Shown here: positions 27,256-36,558 of the stretch, in pieces
Position numbering within the stretch: the first letter of the stretch is position 1
Layout: each line of letters begins with the position of its first letter
DNA from: Chitinophagales bacterium
GTDB taxonomy: Bacteria; Bacteroidota; Bacteroidia; Chitinophagales; BACL12
Assembly (NCBI GenBank): GCA_020636645.1
Contig: JACJXO010000003.1
Location: 186,001-250,000, forward strand
Reading direction: 5' to 3'
Length of the DNA stretch: 64,000 nucleotides
Translations under genes and position numbers: made by a program
The notes under the pieces: model-generated
Databases searched by the model: none
Told to the model about the DNA's origin: nothing
Seen by the model: only the letters and a program-made list of their open reading frames with translations

Positions 27256-27868
27256 AAGAGGACCTTCGCTGGTGGTCGTTTCCACGGGCCTGGTATTTAT
27301 AAAAGTAAATGCTCCGCATGACCAGCGTGTTGCAGGACGCCTGTCCAATCGTTCAATAACAGATGCCGATAGTCCGTGTACTGATGTAATGAGGTATAAC
27401 GGACTCCACAGCAGGCATGACATACAGAGCAGATGGAGCCAATGTTATCCGTCAGAGTTGAATCGGATGCATTTTCAATTGAATGTTGCTCTCTCTTACC
27501 CCCAATAGCGGAAGACCTTCACTCCATTTCTCCCAGCGGGAACTGACAGATACAAGGGAGAGATGATAACCATACAACCAGACACCCGCTGATCACACAG
27601 ATTCATTGCAGGGCACTCCTCAGTCTTTGTCTGAATATGCCATACCGGTCTTTCCCGGTTCGGATATAAAGCTGTTTGACAGCAACGGAAGCACCACCTC
27701 TCATCCTGAGTTCGCAACCAGTACTCGTGGCCAGAGCTCCAGGTTTCCGTTCACACCTGGTTAAAACAGTTCATGCTGCACAGGTGATCCGCAGACCAGA
27801 TACTTTGAAGCTGAGTAAACAACTGTGATACATTGATACCCGGTAACTGTTGTTGTATAGCGGGCACA
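27256..27868. other. Gene-free interval of about 0.6 kb
   Basis: This stretch lies between two strong terminators that face each other. Open frames on either strand stay below 80 codons, have no family resemblance and no start-proximal promoter box. A plus-strand stretch around 27,590-27,760 reads as a plausible but stop-bounded fragment (SDIKLFDSNGSTTSHPEF), which could be chance or the remains of a gene. No signatures of tmRNA, RNase P RNA or tRNA were found. Base composition resembles that of neighbouring genes, not the AT-rich short spacers elsewhere. Confidence 0.5.
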
Positions 27869-27898
27869 AAAAAAGGCTGCCGGAAAGACCGGCAGCCC
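27869..27898 (-). terminator. Rho-independent terminator of the 27.9-30.9 kb gene
   Basis: Perfect 9-bp stem GGCTGCCGG/CCGGCAGCC, 5-base loop; on the minus strand it is followed by seven T. Confidence 0.92.
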
Positions 27899-27919
27899 TG
27901 GAAATTAATAATATCAGGA

Positions 27920-30850
27920 TCAGTACACGGTGATCTTCCTGCTGGTGATCACTCCATCTACTGTGAATACTACCAGGTAAGTACCCGCTGAGAGTGTTTT
28001 CACATTCAGAGGGATTCTGGTTACACCGGCTGCATAATAAACAGTCCCTAAATCCATCACCCTGATTCCACTCATGTTCAGCACACCAATATTTACATTG
28101 GCTGCCTCTGTCAGGGTCATAGTGGCTTCTGCATACTCATCTGTCGGGTTTGGAGAGATAACGATACCGGCAATGATCTCTTCCTGGATAGGACCTGCAT
28201 CATCCGGCGCACCCAGGCTGAAATCGCAACCTGTGCCTGTATTCAGGGAAACGCTCCTCCAATAGCCACGGCCATGTGTACCAATGTAAATGGCATTACA
28301 TCCGGGGGTACGGATCCAGTCTTCCTTGATATCAAAGATCGGCACATTACCAACAACAGCGTTTTCTGAGTTCCATACACCACCAGTACTGAGGCTGTAT
28401 GACCAGACTCCGAATTCTGTTCCAGCCAGAACGATATCAGGATTTGACCTGCTTATCAGGATGCTGTAAACCGGAACATTTGGCAGATCATCTGCAATGC
28501 TAACAAAGGTGGCTGCGTCATCAGACATTGCGTCATCAGAATAGTACACATTGTCATCAACACCATAACCGCCTAAAGACAATACAACCTGATCTGGATC
28601 ATCACCATTACAGGAAACATCAGTGATCCTGGCACCAAAAAGCTCAGGATACAGGTATTGGGTGATACCAGCAATAGCAGGGTCAAAATCATCTGCTTCA
28701 CCATCAAGATCAAGATCAACATATTCCCAGTCAGCTTCCAGCAATCCGCTGTAGCGGTAGAGCCTTCCGGAAGATGTACCTACAAACAGGACATCACCAT
28801 CGTTGGTAAAGCTGAACGCCGTAGGGATACCGATGGTTGAACCGGTAGTTATATCAAACCATGTTGGGTTCTCTGTTGAATTGAAGAGCACCCCATTGGT
28901 TAGCCATACATTTGCTCCTGAACCAAGAACAAAGCGGCTTTCGTTAATTCCAGAGCGGGTCATTTCAATATCACGACCTTCATAATTGACCACATCTCCG
29001 GTAAAGTAATAAATACCTGAACCGGCCGGGTATTCAACACTGTCATCTGTCAGCAGGGCGCTGAAGGTTTCATACAGATCCCAGTTTTCCCACATCGTGT
29101 AGGCAGCAACAAATTCACCGCCACCATCCGGCAGTCCATCAGGATCGGTACCACCGTCAATATTCGGATCAAAGAATGAACCCATGGTGCTTCCTCCGTT
29201 CACAGAACGGCGAAGAGCACCACCGTTCGAGGAACCTCCGCTAAAGTCAGCATAACTGGCTATCAGATATTCCGGACGGATCTTGGATATCTCACCACGT
29301 CCACCATCACCACCTAATACTTTAAGTGCTTCCAGGTCTGAGTTTCCGAGGAAATTCACATATTGTGTACCATTATCCTGAGAACCTGCCATGGCTTCAC
29401 CGTTGAATCCGATGGAAACGCCATGTGCCTGATAGGTAGAATATCCTTTGTTCAATGTGCCAAAGTCTGGATAATCAGCCCTGGCATTGGTAGTTCTGCT
29501 GATACCACCATCTGTTCCGAAATACATGATATCGGGATTTGTGGGATGGAAAACAATGGTATGGTGGTCAGCATGTATGTATTTGGCAAAATATTCAGGA
29601 TAACCGCTGTTTGACATAGGCGTCCAGGCTCCGGTAGATGATTTCCAGGTCCAGCTGTCTATCTGTCCACCCACATATACCCTGTTTTCATCTGCCGGAT
29701 TAACGGCAATACAGAGGTTGTAGTTACCCTGATCTCCGGGAGGATTGAACAGGTCACTTGCTTCCGGTGAGATAACACCAAATGTTGCACCTCCGTCAGT
29801 TGACCTGTAAATACCCTGCATCTGCCTGGCGCTGTTAGCTACATAAGCATAAACGTAATTGCTATTGGAAGGAGCAACGGCAAGCACCACCCGACCGATA
29901 GAACTGGTGGGCAATCCTTCTCCGGTCAATTCCAATGTAAAAGGATCAGCGGCAGAAACACTGCGGTAATAACGGTTACCGTAAATGGCATGCAGACGGC
30001 CTTCTGCGTCAAAGACTACTTCAATAGCTGGTGAAAGATCCATCTCACCGCTGGTTGTATTGGTGCAGAATGTCCAGGAAGCACCGCCATCGGTACTGTA
30101 CTGCAGACCGCCGTTGTGTCCGGCAACCACCAAATTGGCATCGCTTGAATTGGTGGCGATCCTGTACACATAAGCCCAGTCAACTCCAGAGGAAGTTCCA
30201 AGTACCCCGGGGGTCGGTTCTGTTGCACTAAGCTGTGTGAATGTCTGACAGCCGTCTGTTGATTTGTACATACCATTACCTGTAAACCTATGAGTTTCAC
30301 TAGATGTACCCTCGAAAGGAGGAATACCAACCAGGAAATCTTCACCTGTACCAATATAGATATCTCCATTGGCAGTTCTGGCCATGCTACTGATATTGAT
30401 ATTCTCCATGGTCTCTGTTCCAGGAGAAGGATACCAGCTGAGGCCACCGTTATCAGTAATGAACACACCACCACTCACGCTGCCTGCATACATGCGGCTG
30501 GGGTTGGTCGGGTCTATCAAAATAGACCTGGTGCGTCCACCAACGTTATTGGGACCCATGAATTCCCATTCGAGCAGGCCACCTCGTGTAGAAGCTGCCT
30601 GCTTTTCCAGCACCTCCATACGACCAGCATACACATCCGCAAAGGTGAGTTCGCCGGTAAAGGGATTCTTCTGCAGTTCAAACATATAATCGTAATATGC
30701 CTGAATCAACGCCTGCTCATGCTCTTCTTCTACCTCCTCAGTATTACCCACAGCTGAAGCAGCCGGTTTCTGAGTCTGATTCATCAGCGCCAGGACAGCA
30801 ATGGTTGCTCCTGCCAGCATCAAAGGAAAAATAGTAGACCTCAGTTTCAT
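27920..30850 (-). CDS. Sortilin/VPS10-like Asp-box protein with type IX sorting domain
   Basis: A 976-residue exported protein. Signal segment MKLRSTIFPLMLAGATIAVLAL is followed by a helical stretch and a propeller region with Asp boxes (TDNGGLSWYP, STDGCQTFTQL, STDGGASWTFC, STDGGATFGVI) and motifs such as HADHHTIVFHPTNPDIMYFGTDGG shared in style with the 14.1-17.0 kb paralogue (VHADHHVLWVDPADDGHLILGNDGG). The C-terminal 80 residues form a type A sorting domain (VISPNPTDEYAE ... SAGTYLVVFTVDG ... KITVY), predicting type IX export. Probably a surface-bound binding or degradative protein; no catalytic residues identified. Confidence 0.9.
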   Translation of the reverse strand: MKLRSTIFPLMLAGATIAVLALMNQTQKPAASAVGNTEEVEEEHEQALIQAYYDYMFELQKNPFTGELTFADVYAGRMEVLEKQAASTRGGLLEWEFMGPNNVGGRTRSILIDPTNPSRMYAGSVSGGVFITDNGGLSWYPSPGTETMENINISSMARTANGDIYIGTGEDFLVGIPPFEGTSSETHRFTGNGMYKSTDGCQTFTQLSATEPTPGVLGTSSGVDWAYVYRIATNSSDANLVVAGHNGGLQYSTDGGASWTFCTNTTSGEMDLSPAIEVVFDAEGRLHAIYGNRYYRSVSAADPFTLELTGEGLPTSSIGRVVLAVAPSNSNYVYAYVANSARQMQGIYRSTDGGATFGVISPEASDLFNPPGDQGNYNLCIAVNPADENRVYVGGQIDSWTWKSSTGAWTPMSNSGYPEYFAKYIHADHHTIVFHPTNPDIMYFGTDGGISRTTNARADYPDFGTLNKGYSTYQAHGVSIGFNGEAMAGSQDNGTQYVNFLGNSDLEALKVLGGDGGRGEISKIRPEYLIASYADFSGGSSNGGALRRSVNGGSTMGSFFDPNIDGGTDPDGLPDGGGEFVAAYTMWENWDLYETFSALLTDDSVEYPAGSGIYYFTGDVVNYEGRDIEMTRSGINESRFVLGSGANVWLTNGVLFNSTENPTWFDITTGSTIGIPTAFSFTNDGDVLFVGTSSGRLYRYSGLLEADWEYVDLDLDGEADDFDPAIAGITQYLYPELFGARITDVSCNGDDPDQVVLSLGGYGVDDNVYYSDDAMSDDAATFVSIADDLPNVPVYSILISRSNPDIVLAGTEFGVWSYSLSTGGVWNSENAVVGNVPIFDIKEDWIRTPGCNAIYIGTHGRGYWRSVSLNTGTGCDFSLGAPDDAGPIQEEIIAGIVISPNPTDEYAEATMTLTEAANVNIGVLNMSGIRVMDLGTVYYAAGVTRIPLNVKTLSAGTYLVVFTVDGVITSRKITVY

Positions 30851-30929
30851 CTAAATGGAATTTATTTTCGGGTGAAATTAGTGATTTTCTTTTAAGATAA
30901 ATTAACAGTTAAGTCATTTTTTACACCTC

Positions 30930-31814
30930 TCAGATCAGGTGCCTTTCCGCATGGTAGGAAGATCTGACCAACGGTCCGCTTTCCACATACAAAAAGCCTC
31001 TGCGCAAACCTTCTTCTTTGTAAGCCTCGAATTCATCAGGTGTTACAAAGGCCTTCACATCCAGGTGCATGCGGGTGGGCTGAAGATACTGACCTAAAGT
31101 TAGGACATCGCAGCCATGAGCCACCAGATCATCCATGCTTTTATGCACCTCCTCCTGTGATTCGCCAAGCCCCAGCATAATGCCACTTTTAGTCCGCTTT
31201 CCGTACTCTTTGGTTCTTCTGATCTGTTCCAGGCTTCTGTTGTACCTTGCCTGTGGCCTCACCAGTCTGTACAGGCGTTCCACTGTTTCCATATTGTGGC
31301 TTACCACTTCCTGCCCGCCGCTGATCATCCGCTCCAGAGCCTCCCATCTGGACTTTACATCCGGAATCAGGGTTTCTATCGTGACATGGGGAGTTCGTGT
31401 TTTAACGGCACTGACCGTCTGGTACCAGATCTCTGCGCCACTGTCAGGCAATTCATCCCGGTTCACGGAGGTAATAACAGCATGTTTGACCCCCATCAGG
31501 TCAATGGCTTCCGCCACCCGCTGAGGCTCTTCCTGGTCGTATTCCGGAGGCCTGCCGGTAGCCACAGCACAGAACGAGCATGACCGGGTGCAAACATTGC
31601 CCAGTATCATAAAGGTGGCTGTTCCTTCACCCCAGCATTCACCCATATTCGGGCAGTTACCACTCTCACAGATGGTATGCAACTGGTAGTTGTCAACCAG
31701 TTGTCTGACCTTCTTATAGTTCTCTCCGGTTGGAAGTTTCACCCGCAGCCAGGAAGGCTTGCGTTTTCTTGGTTCATCGGCAGTATTCTGGCCGATCACA
31801 TTCAATTCAAGCAT
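30930..31814 (-). CDS. lipA: Lipoyl synthase
   Basis: Radical SAM enzyme inserting two sulfurs into octanoyl groups on lipoate-dependent proteins. The 294-residue protein has the auxiliary-cluster cysteines in CESGNCPNMGEC, the radical SAM CxxxCxxC in CTRSCSFCAVATGRP and the C-terminal RSSYHAE serine ligand motif. It lies 9 bases downstream of the unknown gene at 31,824 and could be co-transcribed with it or use its own -7 box at 31,845. Confidence 0.98.
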   Translation of the reverse strand: MLELNVIGQNTADEPRKRKPSWLRVKLPTGENYKKVRQLVDNYQLHTICESGNCPNMGECWGEGTATFMILGNVCTRSCSFCAVATGRPPEYDQEEPQRVAEAIDLMGVKHAVITSVNRDELPDSGAEIWYQTVSAVKTRTPHVTIETLIPDVKSRWEALERMISGGQEVVSHNMETVERLYRLVRPQARYNRSLEQIRRTKEYGKRTKSGIMLGLGESQEEVHKSMDDLVAHGCDVLTLGQYLQPTRMHLDVKAFVTPDEFEAYKEEGLRRGFLYVESGPLVRSSYHAERHLI

Positions 31815-31823
31815 ACCGCTCTT

Positions 31824-32612
31824 TCACCACTTTTTACCTAGCTGCAAACTTAGATATAAATAGAAAAAGTAGGGTTTGTTGTTCTCCAGTATCATGATCG
31901 GTATATCTTTTGGATACAGTTCAGCCCCTATACCTGCTTCGAGAGATTTGACATATTCATCATATGAGGCCCAGTCAAACAACATTCCTGCACGGCCAAA
32001 TCCGCCCGGTACCACACTGATCTCAGAGAGGCCTTTCTTAAATCCGCTGTAACCGTAAATACTGGTTGCATCCAGAAAAAGATCTTCTGTTGACGGGCCA
32101 TACTGTTGTGACACCTTGAACACAGTACCATCTTCTTCATACAGAATCTCCAGATAGTAGGGTTTCAGCAGGCCCAGAGAAGCTCCTGCAAGGTATTTGA
32201 AGCTGACCTCAAATCCACTTTTTTCTGCCTTTTCCCCTATCAGAAATTGTTGGCCATAACCTGCCTTCCAGCTGAAAAAACTGTTCTGTTTGCCATAAAC
32301 GAATGGCTTTGGAGCTGAATAACTAAAGGAAAAATTGTATTCATTGACCTTCTTCAGCTCTTTTGGATGGTGGATGAACATCAGCTCAGTAAAAAAAAGC
32401 CTCTGTACACTTACAGATGAGCGCCTGGCATAGGTACTGTTGACCCCCCAACCGTTGGTGGTCAGGATACCTCCGAAGGTCAACTCCTTATTATAGACCA
32501 GACCACCCGGTCTTCCTGCAGACTGAGCCTGATTGATCACCACCGGGCCGGTCTGTCCGAAAACCAGCATACCAGCCAAAACAAGCACCCCAAATAGACC
32601 AACCTTTCTCAT
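31824..32612 (-). CDS. Predicted outer-membrane or periplasmic protein
   Basis: A 262-residue protein with signal peptide MRKVGLFGVLVLAGMLVFGQ. The mature part is rich in aromatic and glycine residues in alternating patterns, for example EYNFSFSYSAPKPFVYGKQ, FFSWKAGYGQQFLIG and the C-terminal FFYLYLSLQLGKKW, consistent with a beta-barrel; no named family recognised. Start chosen at the Met at 32,612 because the preceding 14 codons spoil the signal peptide. Upstream of lipA. Confidence 0.75.
   Translation of the reverse strand: MRKVGLFGVLVLAGMLVFGQTGPVVINQAQSAGRPGGLVYNKELTFGGILTTNGWGVNSTYARRSSVSVQRLFFTELMFIHHPKELKKVNEYNFSFSYSAPKPFVYGKQNSFFSWKAGYGQQFLIGEKAEKSGFEVSFKYLAGASLGLLKPYYLEILYEEDGTVFKVSQQYGPSTEDLFLDATSIYGYSGFKKGLSEISVVPGGFGRAGMLFDWASYDEYVKSLEAGIGAELYPKDIPIMILENNKPYFFYLYLSLQLGKKW
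31845..31852 (-). promoter_or_regulatory. Possible -7 box (TAAGTTTG) for lipA
   Basis: Seen as CAAACTTA on the plus strand, 30 bases upstream of the lipA ATG and inside the 3' end of the preceding gene. Confidence 0.3.
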
Positions 32613-32668
32613 GTAAATCTCAACGAAAATAATCGGATTATCTTTAAGGAACAAACGTCTTTTACGTC

Positions 32669-33094
32669 ATGATTGTTTCAAAAGTGACCTACACAGGTAA
32701 GTTGCACACGGAAGCTGTACACCTGGCTTCAGGCAGCCGGATACAGACAGATGCTCCAGTTGATAACCATGGCAAGGGGGAAGCCTTCTCTCCTACCGAT
32801 CTGCTGTCTTCGTCACTGGCCTGTTGCATGTTCACCATGATGGGTATTGTGGCAGAACGCCATGAGATGGACATCAGTGGCAGCTATGCCAGTGTGGAAA
32901 AGATCATGGAAAGTGACCCGCGGCGTGTGGGAACGATCATCATACGCATGACCATTGCAGACCGGGAGCTCAGCGAAAAACAAAAGGAAATTCTGGAACA
33001 TACTGCCAGAACCTGTCCGGTACTGCTCAGCCTGTCAGGTGAGATGGTCAAAGAACTGGATCTTTCCTTTGAAGCTGCTGCAGCCATTGACTGA
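32669..33094 (+). CDS. OsmC family peroxiredoxin-like protein
   Basis: A 141-residue protein of the OsmC/Ohr superfamily, thiol-dependent peroxidases that reduce organic hydroperoxides. Both catalytic cysteines are present: one in SSSLACCMFTMMG and the other in ARTCPVLLSL. The short length and the TDAPVDNHGKGEAFSPTDLL block place it in the YhfA/OsmC-like group common in Bacteroidota. The 3' end overlaps the convergent ytxJ by 47 bases. Confidence 0.93.
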   Translation: MIVSKVTYTGKLHTEAVHLASGSRIQTDAPVDNHGKGEAFSPTDLLSSSLACCMFTMMGIVAERHEMDISGSYASVEKIMESDPRRVGTIIIRMTIADRELSEKQKEILEHTARTCPVLLSLSGEMVKELDLSFEAAAAID

Positions 33095-33407
33095 TCACTT
33101 CTGTTCTGATCTCCGTATGAGAAAAGTGTATCTGAACCGCACCATCAGAAAGGATGATCATCTGAGGTGATTCATGCACCACACCTGTAGATTCTGCAAT
33201 GAGGTCAGAAAAGGTTCGGTATCTGATCATATCGAGCATATACCAGCTGCTGTTCTGCACCGGCTCATGCTGCTCCAGACGATTTAACACCATTGAAGAT
33301 ACTCCACAACGTGTAGAGTGTTTAAAAATACAAACGGGATGGATGTGAGATCTTCTGACAACATCTTGCCAGACAGCCTCATCGGTCAGGTCGATCCAAT
33401 TGATCAT
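33048..33407 (-). CDS. ytxJ: Bacillithiol system redox-active protein YtxJ
   Basis: A thioredoxin-fold monothiol bacilliredoxin-like protein of 119 residues. The active-site region reads FKHSTRCGVSSMVLNRL with a single Cys, and DMIRYRTFSDLIAESTGVVHESPQMIIL supplies the cis-Pro region, both as in YtxJ. The family tracks with bacillithiol producers, which agrees with bshC at 9.4 kb. It is 3 bases downstream of a small lipoprotein gene and overlaps osmC tail to tail by 47 bases. Confidence 0.92.
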   Translation of the reverse strand: MINWIDLTDEAVWQDVVRRSHIHPVCIFKHSTRCGVSSMVLNRLEQHEPVQNSSWYMLDMIRYRTFSDLIAESTGVVHESPQMIILSDGAVQIHFSHTEIRTEVISQWLQQLQRKDPVL

Positions 33408-33410
33408 GCA

Positions 33411-33557
33411 TCAGGAAACATCGTCAGCACCGAATGGGTTCACCTGGGTGATCTTATTCGGACATCCTTCGGTGTGGCAGGAAGACAAGCCCACAACAGC
33501 CATGGACAAAATAAAGGCTACGATGATCCAACGGGACTTTTTAGCTACTGTGAACAT
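33411..33557 (-). CDS. Small lipoprotein upstream of ytxJ
   Basis: A 48-residue protein with a lipoprotein signal: basic N region, hydrophobic core WIIVAFILSMAVVG and lipobox LSSC, then a short mature tail HTEGCPNKITQVNPFGADDVS. A longer frame begins at 33,635 but this Met gives a proper signal peptide. It is directly upstream of ytxJ and probably in its operon. Function unknown. Confidence 0.7.
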   Translation of the reverse strand: MFTVAKKSRWIIVAFILSMAVVGLSSCHTEGCPNKITQVNPFGADDVS

Positions 33558-33656
33558 ATGTGTCTGTTTACTTTGATCTTTTCGATTAACGCAAATTTCA
33601 CAAAATAATTTCAAACAGTCAATGGTTTTCCACAAGGCTGCTTAAACTTGTCGCCT

Positions 33657-35003
33657 ATGGAAGAAAAAGGCAAGATCCACCTGATAGCCATCGGAGGGGC
33701 CGTAATGCATAATCTGGCGCTGGCCCTGCAAGAGGCGGGGTATCAGGTAACAGGATCAGACGATGAGATCTTCGAACCATCCCTCAACCGCCTGGCAATG
33801 GCCGGATTGTTACCGGAACATATGGGCTGGTTTCCGGAGCGAATTACCGCAGACCTTGACCGGGTCATACTGGGCATGCATGCCCGATCTGACAACCCGG
33901 AGCTCCTGGAAGCTACCAGGATAGGACTACCCGTCATGTCTTTTCCTGAATTCATTTACAGTGTATCAGCCGAAGCTGTCAGAATGGCTATATGCGGCAG
34001 TCATGGAAAGACCACCATCACCTCTATGCTGATGCACGGTCTTCGGGCCGCAGCATCACATTTCGACTATCTGGTTGGTGCACAGCTGGAAGGATTTCAA
34101 ACCATGGTCAGGCTCAGTCAGGCTCCGCTGATGATCATAGAGGGCGATGAGTATCACGCAAGCCCCCTGTTACCTGAACCAAAATTTCTGTTCTATAAAG
34201 CCCAGATACTCCTGATCAGTGGTATCGCATGGGATCATTTCAATGTATTCCCCACTTTTGATGATTATCTGATGACATTCCGCAAGCTGCTGCGACAAAT
34301 GCAACCGGCAGATAAGCTGGTGGCAAATGCAGAAGATGAGGTACTGGTCAGACTGGTGCAGGAAGAAGTGGCTCCCCGGCAGGTGATCTGGTACACTCCT
34401 TTCAGGTATCATACGGACGTATCAGGCACTACAATAGAATATGACGGAACATCTTACCCGATATCAGTCTTCGGCAAACACAACATCAGCAACCTGAGCG
34501 GAGCTGCCACTCTGGCCGGTCTGGCAGGAATTGACACCTCCAGCTTTCTCGGGCACTTGTCTGATTTTACAGGAGCAGCCAGAAGAATGGAGAAAGCATA
34601 TGAGCGCAAGGGTAAAACTGTATTTCGTGATTTCGCCCATGCTCCCTCCAAGGTAAAGGCTACCACCTCGGCAATCAGAGAGATGTATCCGACACAGCGC
34701 ATTACAGCCTGTCTTGAACTGCATACCTTCAGCAGTCTGAACAAAGGCTTTCTGCCACAGTATGCGCATGCTCTGGATGCTGCAGACATCCGTGTGGTGT
34801 TCTATGATCCGCATACTCTGGAAATGAAAAAGCTTCCACCGGTAAGCAAAGAAGAAGTACAGGATTTCTTTCAGGATCCGGGTCTCCTGGTGTGTAACGA
34901 TCTGCAGGAAATGACACGGCATTTACAGGCAAGTTCATTCGACATACTCCTTCTGATGAGTTCAGGACATTTTGCAGGTTTGAATATTGATGGATTAGTT
35001 TGA
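33657..35003 (+). CDS. Mur ligase family protein, Mpl-like
   Basis: A 448-residue ATP-dependent peptide ligase related to UDP-N-acetylmuramate:L-alanyl-gamma-D-glutamyl-meso-diaminopimelate ligase, which recycles wall tripeptide. It has the N-terminal Rossmann start KIHLIAIGGAVMHNLAL, the ATP loop ICGSHGKTTITSMLMHG, the central IIEGDEYHASPL and WDHFNVFPT blocks, FGKHNISNLSGA and the C-terminal FAHAPSKVKATTSAIRE. The GAVMHNLA start is the usual Mpl variant of the MurC motif. Start set at the ATG at 33,657; a TTG three codons upstream is possible. Confidence 0.9.
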   Translation: MEEKGKIHLIAIGGAVMHNLALALQEAGYQVTGSDDEIFEPSLNRLAMAGLLPEHMGWFPERITADLDRVILGMHARSDNPELLEATRIGLPVMSFPEFIYSVSAEAVRMAICGSHGKTTITSMLMHGLRAAASHFDYLVGAQLEGFQTMVRLSQAPLMIIEGDEYHASPLLPEPKFLFYKAQILLISGIAWDHFNVFPTFDDYLMTFRKLLRQMQPADKLVANAEDEVLVRLVQEEVAPRQVIWYTPFRYHTDVSGTTIEYDGTSYPISVFGKHNISNLSGAATLAGLAGIDTSSFLGHLSDFTGAARRMEKAYERKGKTVFRDFAHAPSKVKATTSAIREMYPTQRITACLELHTFSSLNKGFLPQYAHALDAADIRVVFYDPHTLEMKKLPPVSKEEVQDFFQDPGLLVCNDLQEMTRHLQASSFDILLLMSSGHFAGLNIDGLV

Positions 35004-35015
35004 TTTTTGCAGGAC

Positions 35016-35783
35016 ATGCTTCATCTTGACAAACCCCTCGTTTTTTTAGATCTGGAAACCACCGGTGTCAATATTGCTACAGACCGGATCATTGAGATCA
35101 GTATGCTGAAACTGTACCCCGATCAGCAACAGGAGATCCGCACAGACCGGGTCAACCCGGGCATACCTATACCTGCAGAATCAACCATGATACATGGAAT
35201 CTCAGATGCAGATGTGAAGGATAAGCCCTCCTTCAGAAAGATCGCACCTGAGATCCGTGATTTTATTGGCAATGCAGATATGGCAGGATATAACAGCAAT
35301 AAATTTGATATACCACTGCTAATAGAAGAGTTCCTTCGTGCAGATGTGGGTTTTGATACCAACCGAAAATATGTGGATGTGATGCGCATCTTTACTCTGA
35401 TGGAAAAGCGTGATCTCCAGACCGCCTATCGATTCTTCTGCAACAAGGAATTGGTCAATGCCCATTCAGCCGAAGCAGATGTGATAGCCACCTTCGAGGT
35501 ACTGAACGGGCAACTGGAACGTTATGGAGATCAGCTTGAGAATAACGTTTCCTTTCTGCATGAATTCACAAAAGACGGAGATTTTGTAGATACCGGCAGA
35601 AGAATGGTCTTTAAAGACGGGAAGGAATACTTCAACTTTGGCAAATACAAGGACCGCATGGTGGAAGAGATCTACAAGAAAGAACCTCACTATTTTGACT
35701 GGATTCTGCAAAATGAATTTCCGCTTGATACCAAGCTTAAGCTGAAGATGATCCGCATGCGTCTTCAGCAGAAAAACAAGTGA
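35016..35783 (+). CDS. DnaQ-type 3'-5' exonuclease
   Basis: A 255-residue DEDDh exonuclease. Exo I is FLDLETTGV (D, E), Exo II GYNSNKFDIPLL (D), and Exo III HSAEADVIAT (H and D), so all catalytic positions are present. After the nuclease (to about 170) a C-terminal region carries NFGKYKDRMVEEIYKKEPHYFDWI, a motif common to Bacteroidota proteins of this type. It is probably an accessory proofreading or repair nuclease, not the Pol III epsilon subunit itself. Its stop overlaps the next gene by 4 bases (GTGA). Confidence 0.93.
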   Translation: MLHLDKPLVFLDLETTGVNIATDRIIEISMLKLYPDQQQEIRTDRVNPGIPIPAESTMIHGISDADVKDKPSFRKIAPEIRDFIGNADMAGYNSNKFDIPLLIEEFLRADVGFDTNRKYVDVMRIFTLMEKRDLQTAYRFFCNKELVNAHSAEADVIATFEVLNGQLERYGDQLENNVSFLHEFTKDGDFVDTGRRMVFKDGKEYFNFGKYKDRMVEEIYKKEPHYFDWILQNEFPLDTKLKLKMIRMRLQQKNK

Positions 35784-36514
35784 TCTTGACCAGCAGCCTC
35801 ATTATCATACCTACCTACAAAGAGGTCGAGAACATCGGTCTTATGATCCCGGCTGTATTGGATCAGGATCCCTCCTATGCATTGCTTATTGTTGATGACG
35901 GCTCTCCTGATGGAACTGCCGATGCGGTCAGAGGCCTGATGAAGCAATATCCTGACCGGCTTCACCTGTTGGAAAGACCCGGCAAACAAGGATTGGGCAC
36001 GGCTTATATTCTGGGTTTCAGATGGGCACTGGAAAGAGGGTATTCTTTCGTGCTGGAAATGGATGCTGACTTTTCACATGACCCGAAAGATCTGCCCAGA
36101 CTGATCAAAGCTTGTTCTGAAGGTGCCGATGTATCAGTTGGTTCGAGATATGTGAAGGGCGGAAGAGTAGAAAACTGGCCGGCCGACCGTGTCCTGATAT
36201 CCAAAGGTGCCAGTATTTATGTGCGATTGATCACCTGGATGCCCGTTCGTGATACCACTGCCGGTTTTGTATGCTACAAGCGGGAAGTGCTGGAAGCAAT
36301 AGATCTGGACAAGATCCGCTTCATTGGTTATGCCTTCCAGATCGAGATGAAATATGCCGCCTGGCGCTCCGGTTTCCGTATCAGAGAAATTCCCATTACT
36401 TTTAAAGACAGGGTGAAAGGCAGCTCCAAGATGTCAAAAGGCATCGTGAAGGAAGCTGCGCTGGGAGTTTTGTCTATCAGGTGGAAAAGCCTGTTCCATG
36501 CCTACAGGAAATAG
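35780..36514 (+). CDS. Polyprenol monophosphomannose synthase-like glycosyltransferase
   Basis: A family 2 glycosyltransferase of 244 residues resembling dolichyl-phosphate mannose synthase, which loads a sugar on a polyprenyl phosphate for use on the outer side of the membrane. Motifs are IIIPTYKEVENI, IVDDGSPDGTAD, the GLGTAYILGFRWALE block, DADFSHDPKDLP, VSVGSRYV and RVKGSSKMSKGIV. No C-terminal membrane helices are present, as in the soluble type. A GTG start overlaps the preceding stop by 4 bases. Confidence 0.93.
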   Translation: MILTSSLIIIPTYKEVENIGLMIPAVLDQDPSYALLIVDDGSPDGTADAVRGLMKQYPDRLHLLERPGKQGLGTAYILGFRWALERGYSFVLEMDADFSHDPKDLPRLIKACSEGADVSVGSRYVKGGRVENWPADRVLISKGASIYVRLITWMPVRDTTAGFVCYKREVLEAIDLDKIRFIGYAFQIEMKYAAWRSGFRIREIPITFKDRVKGSSKMSKGIVKEAALGVLSIRWKSLFHAYRK

Positions 36515-36558
36515 TCAGGTATGGCATAAGATTTGGACTGACATATTAAAACTCACAT

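Noticed and set aside
27272..27717. Short frames on both strands in the gene-free interval
   Set aside because: Below 80 codons, no conserved motif, no promoter box, frames overlap each other.
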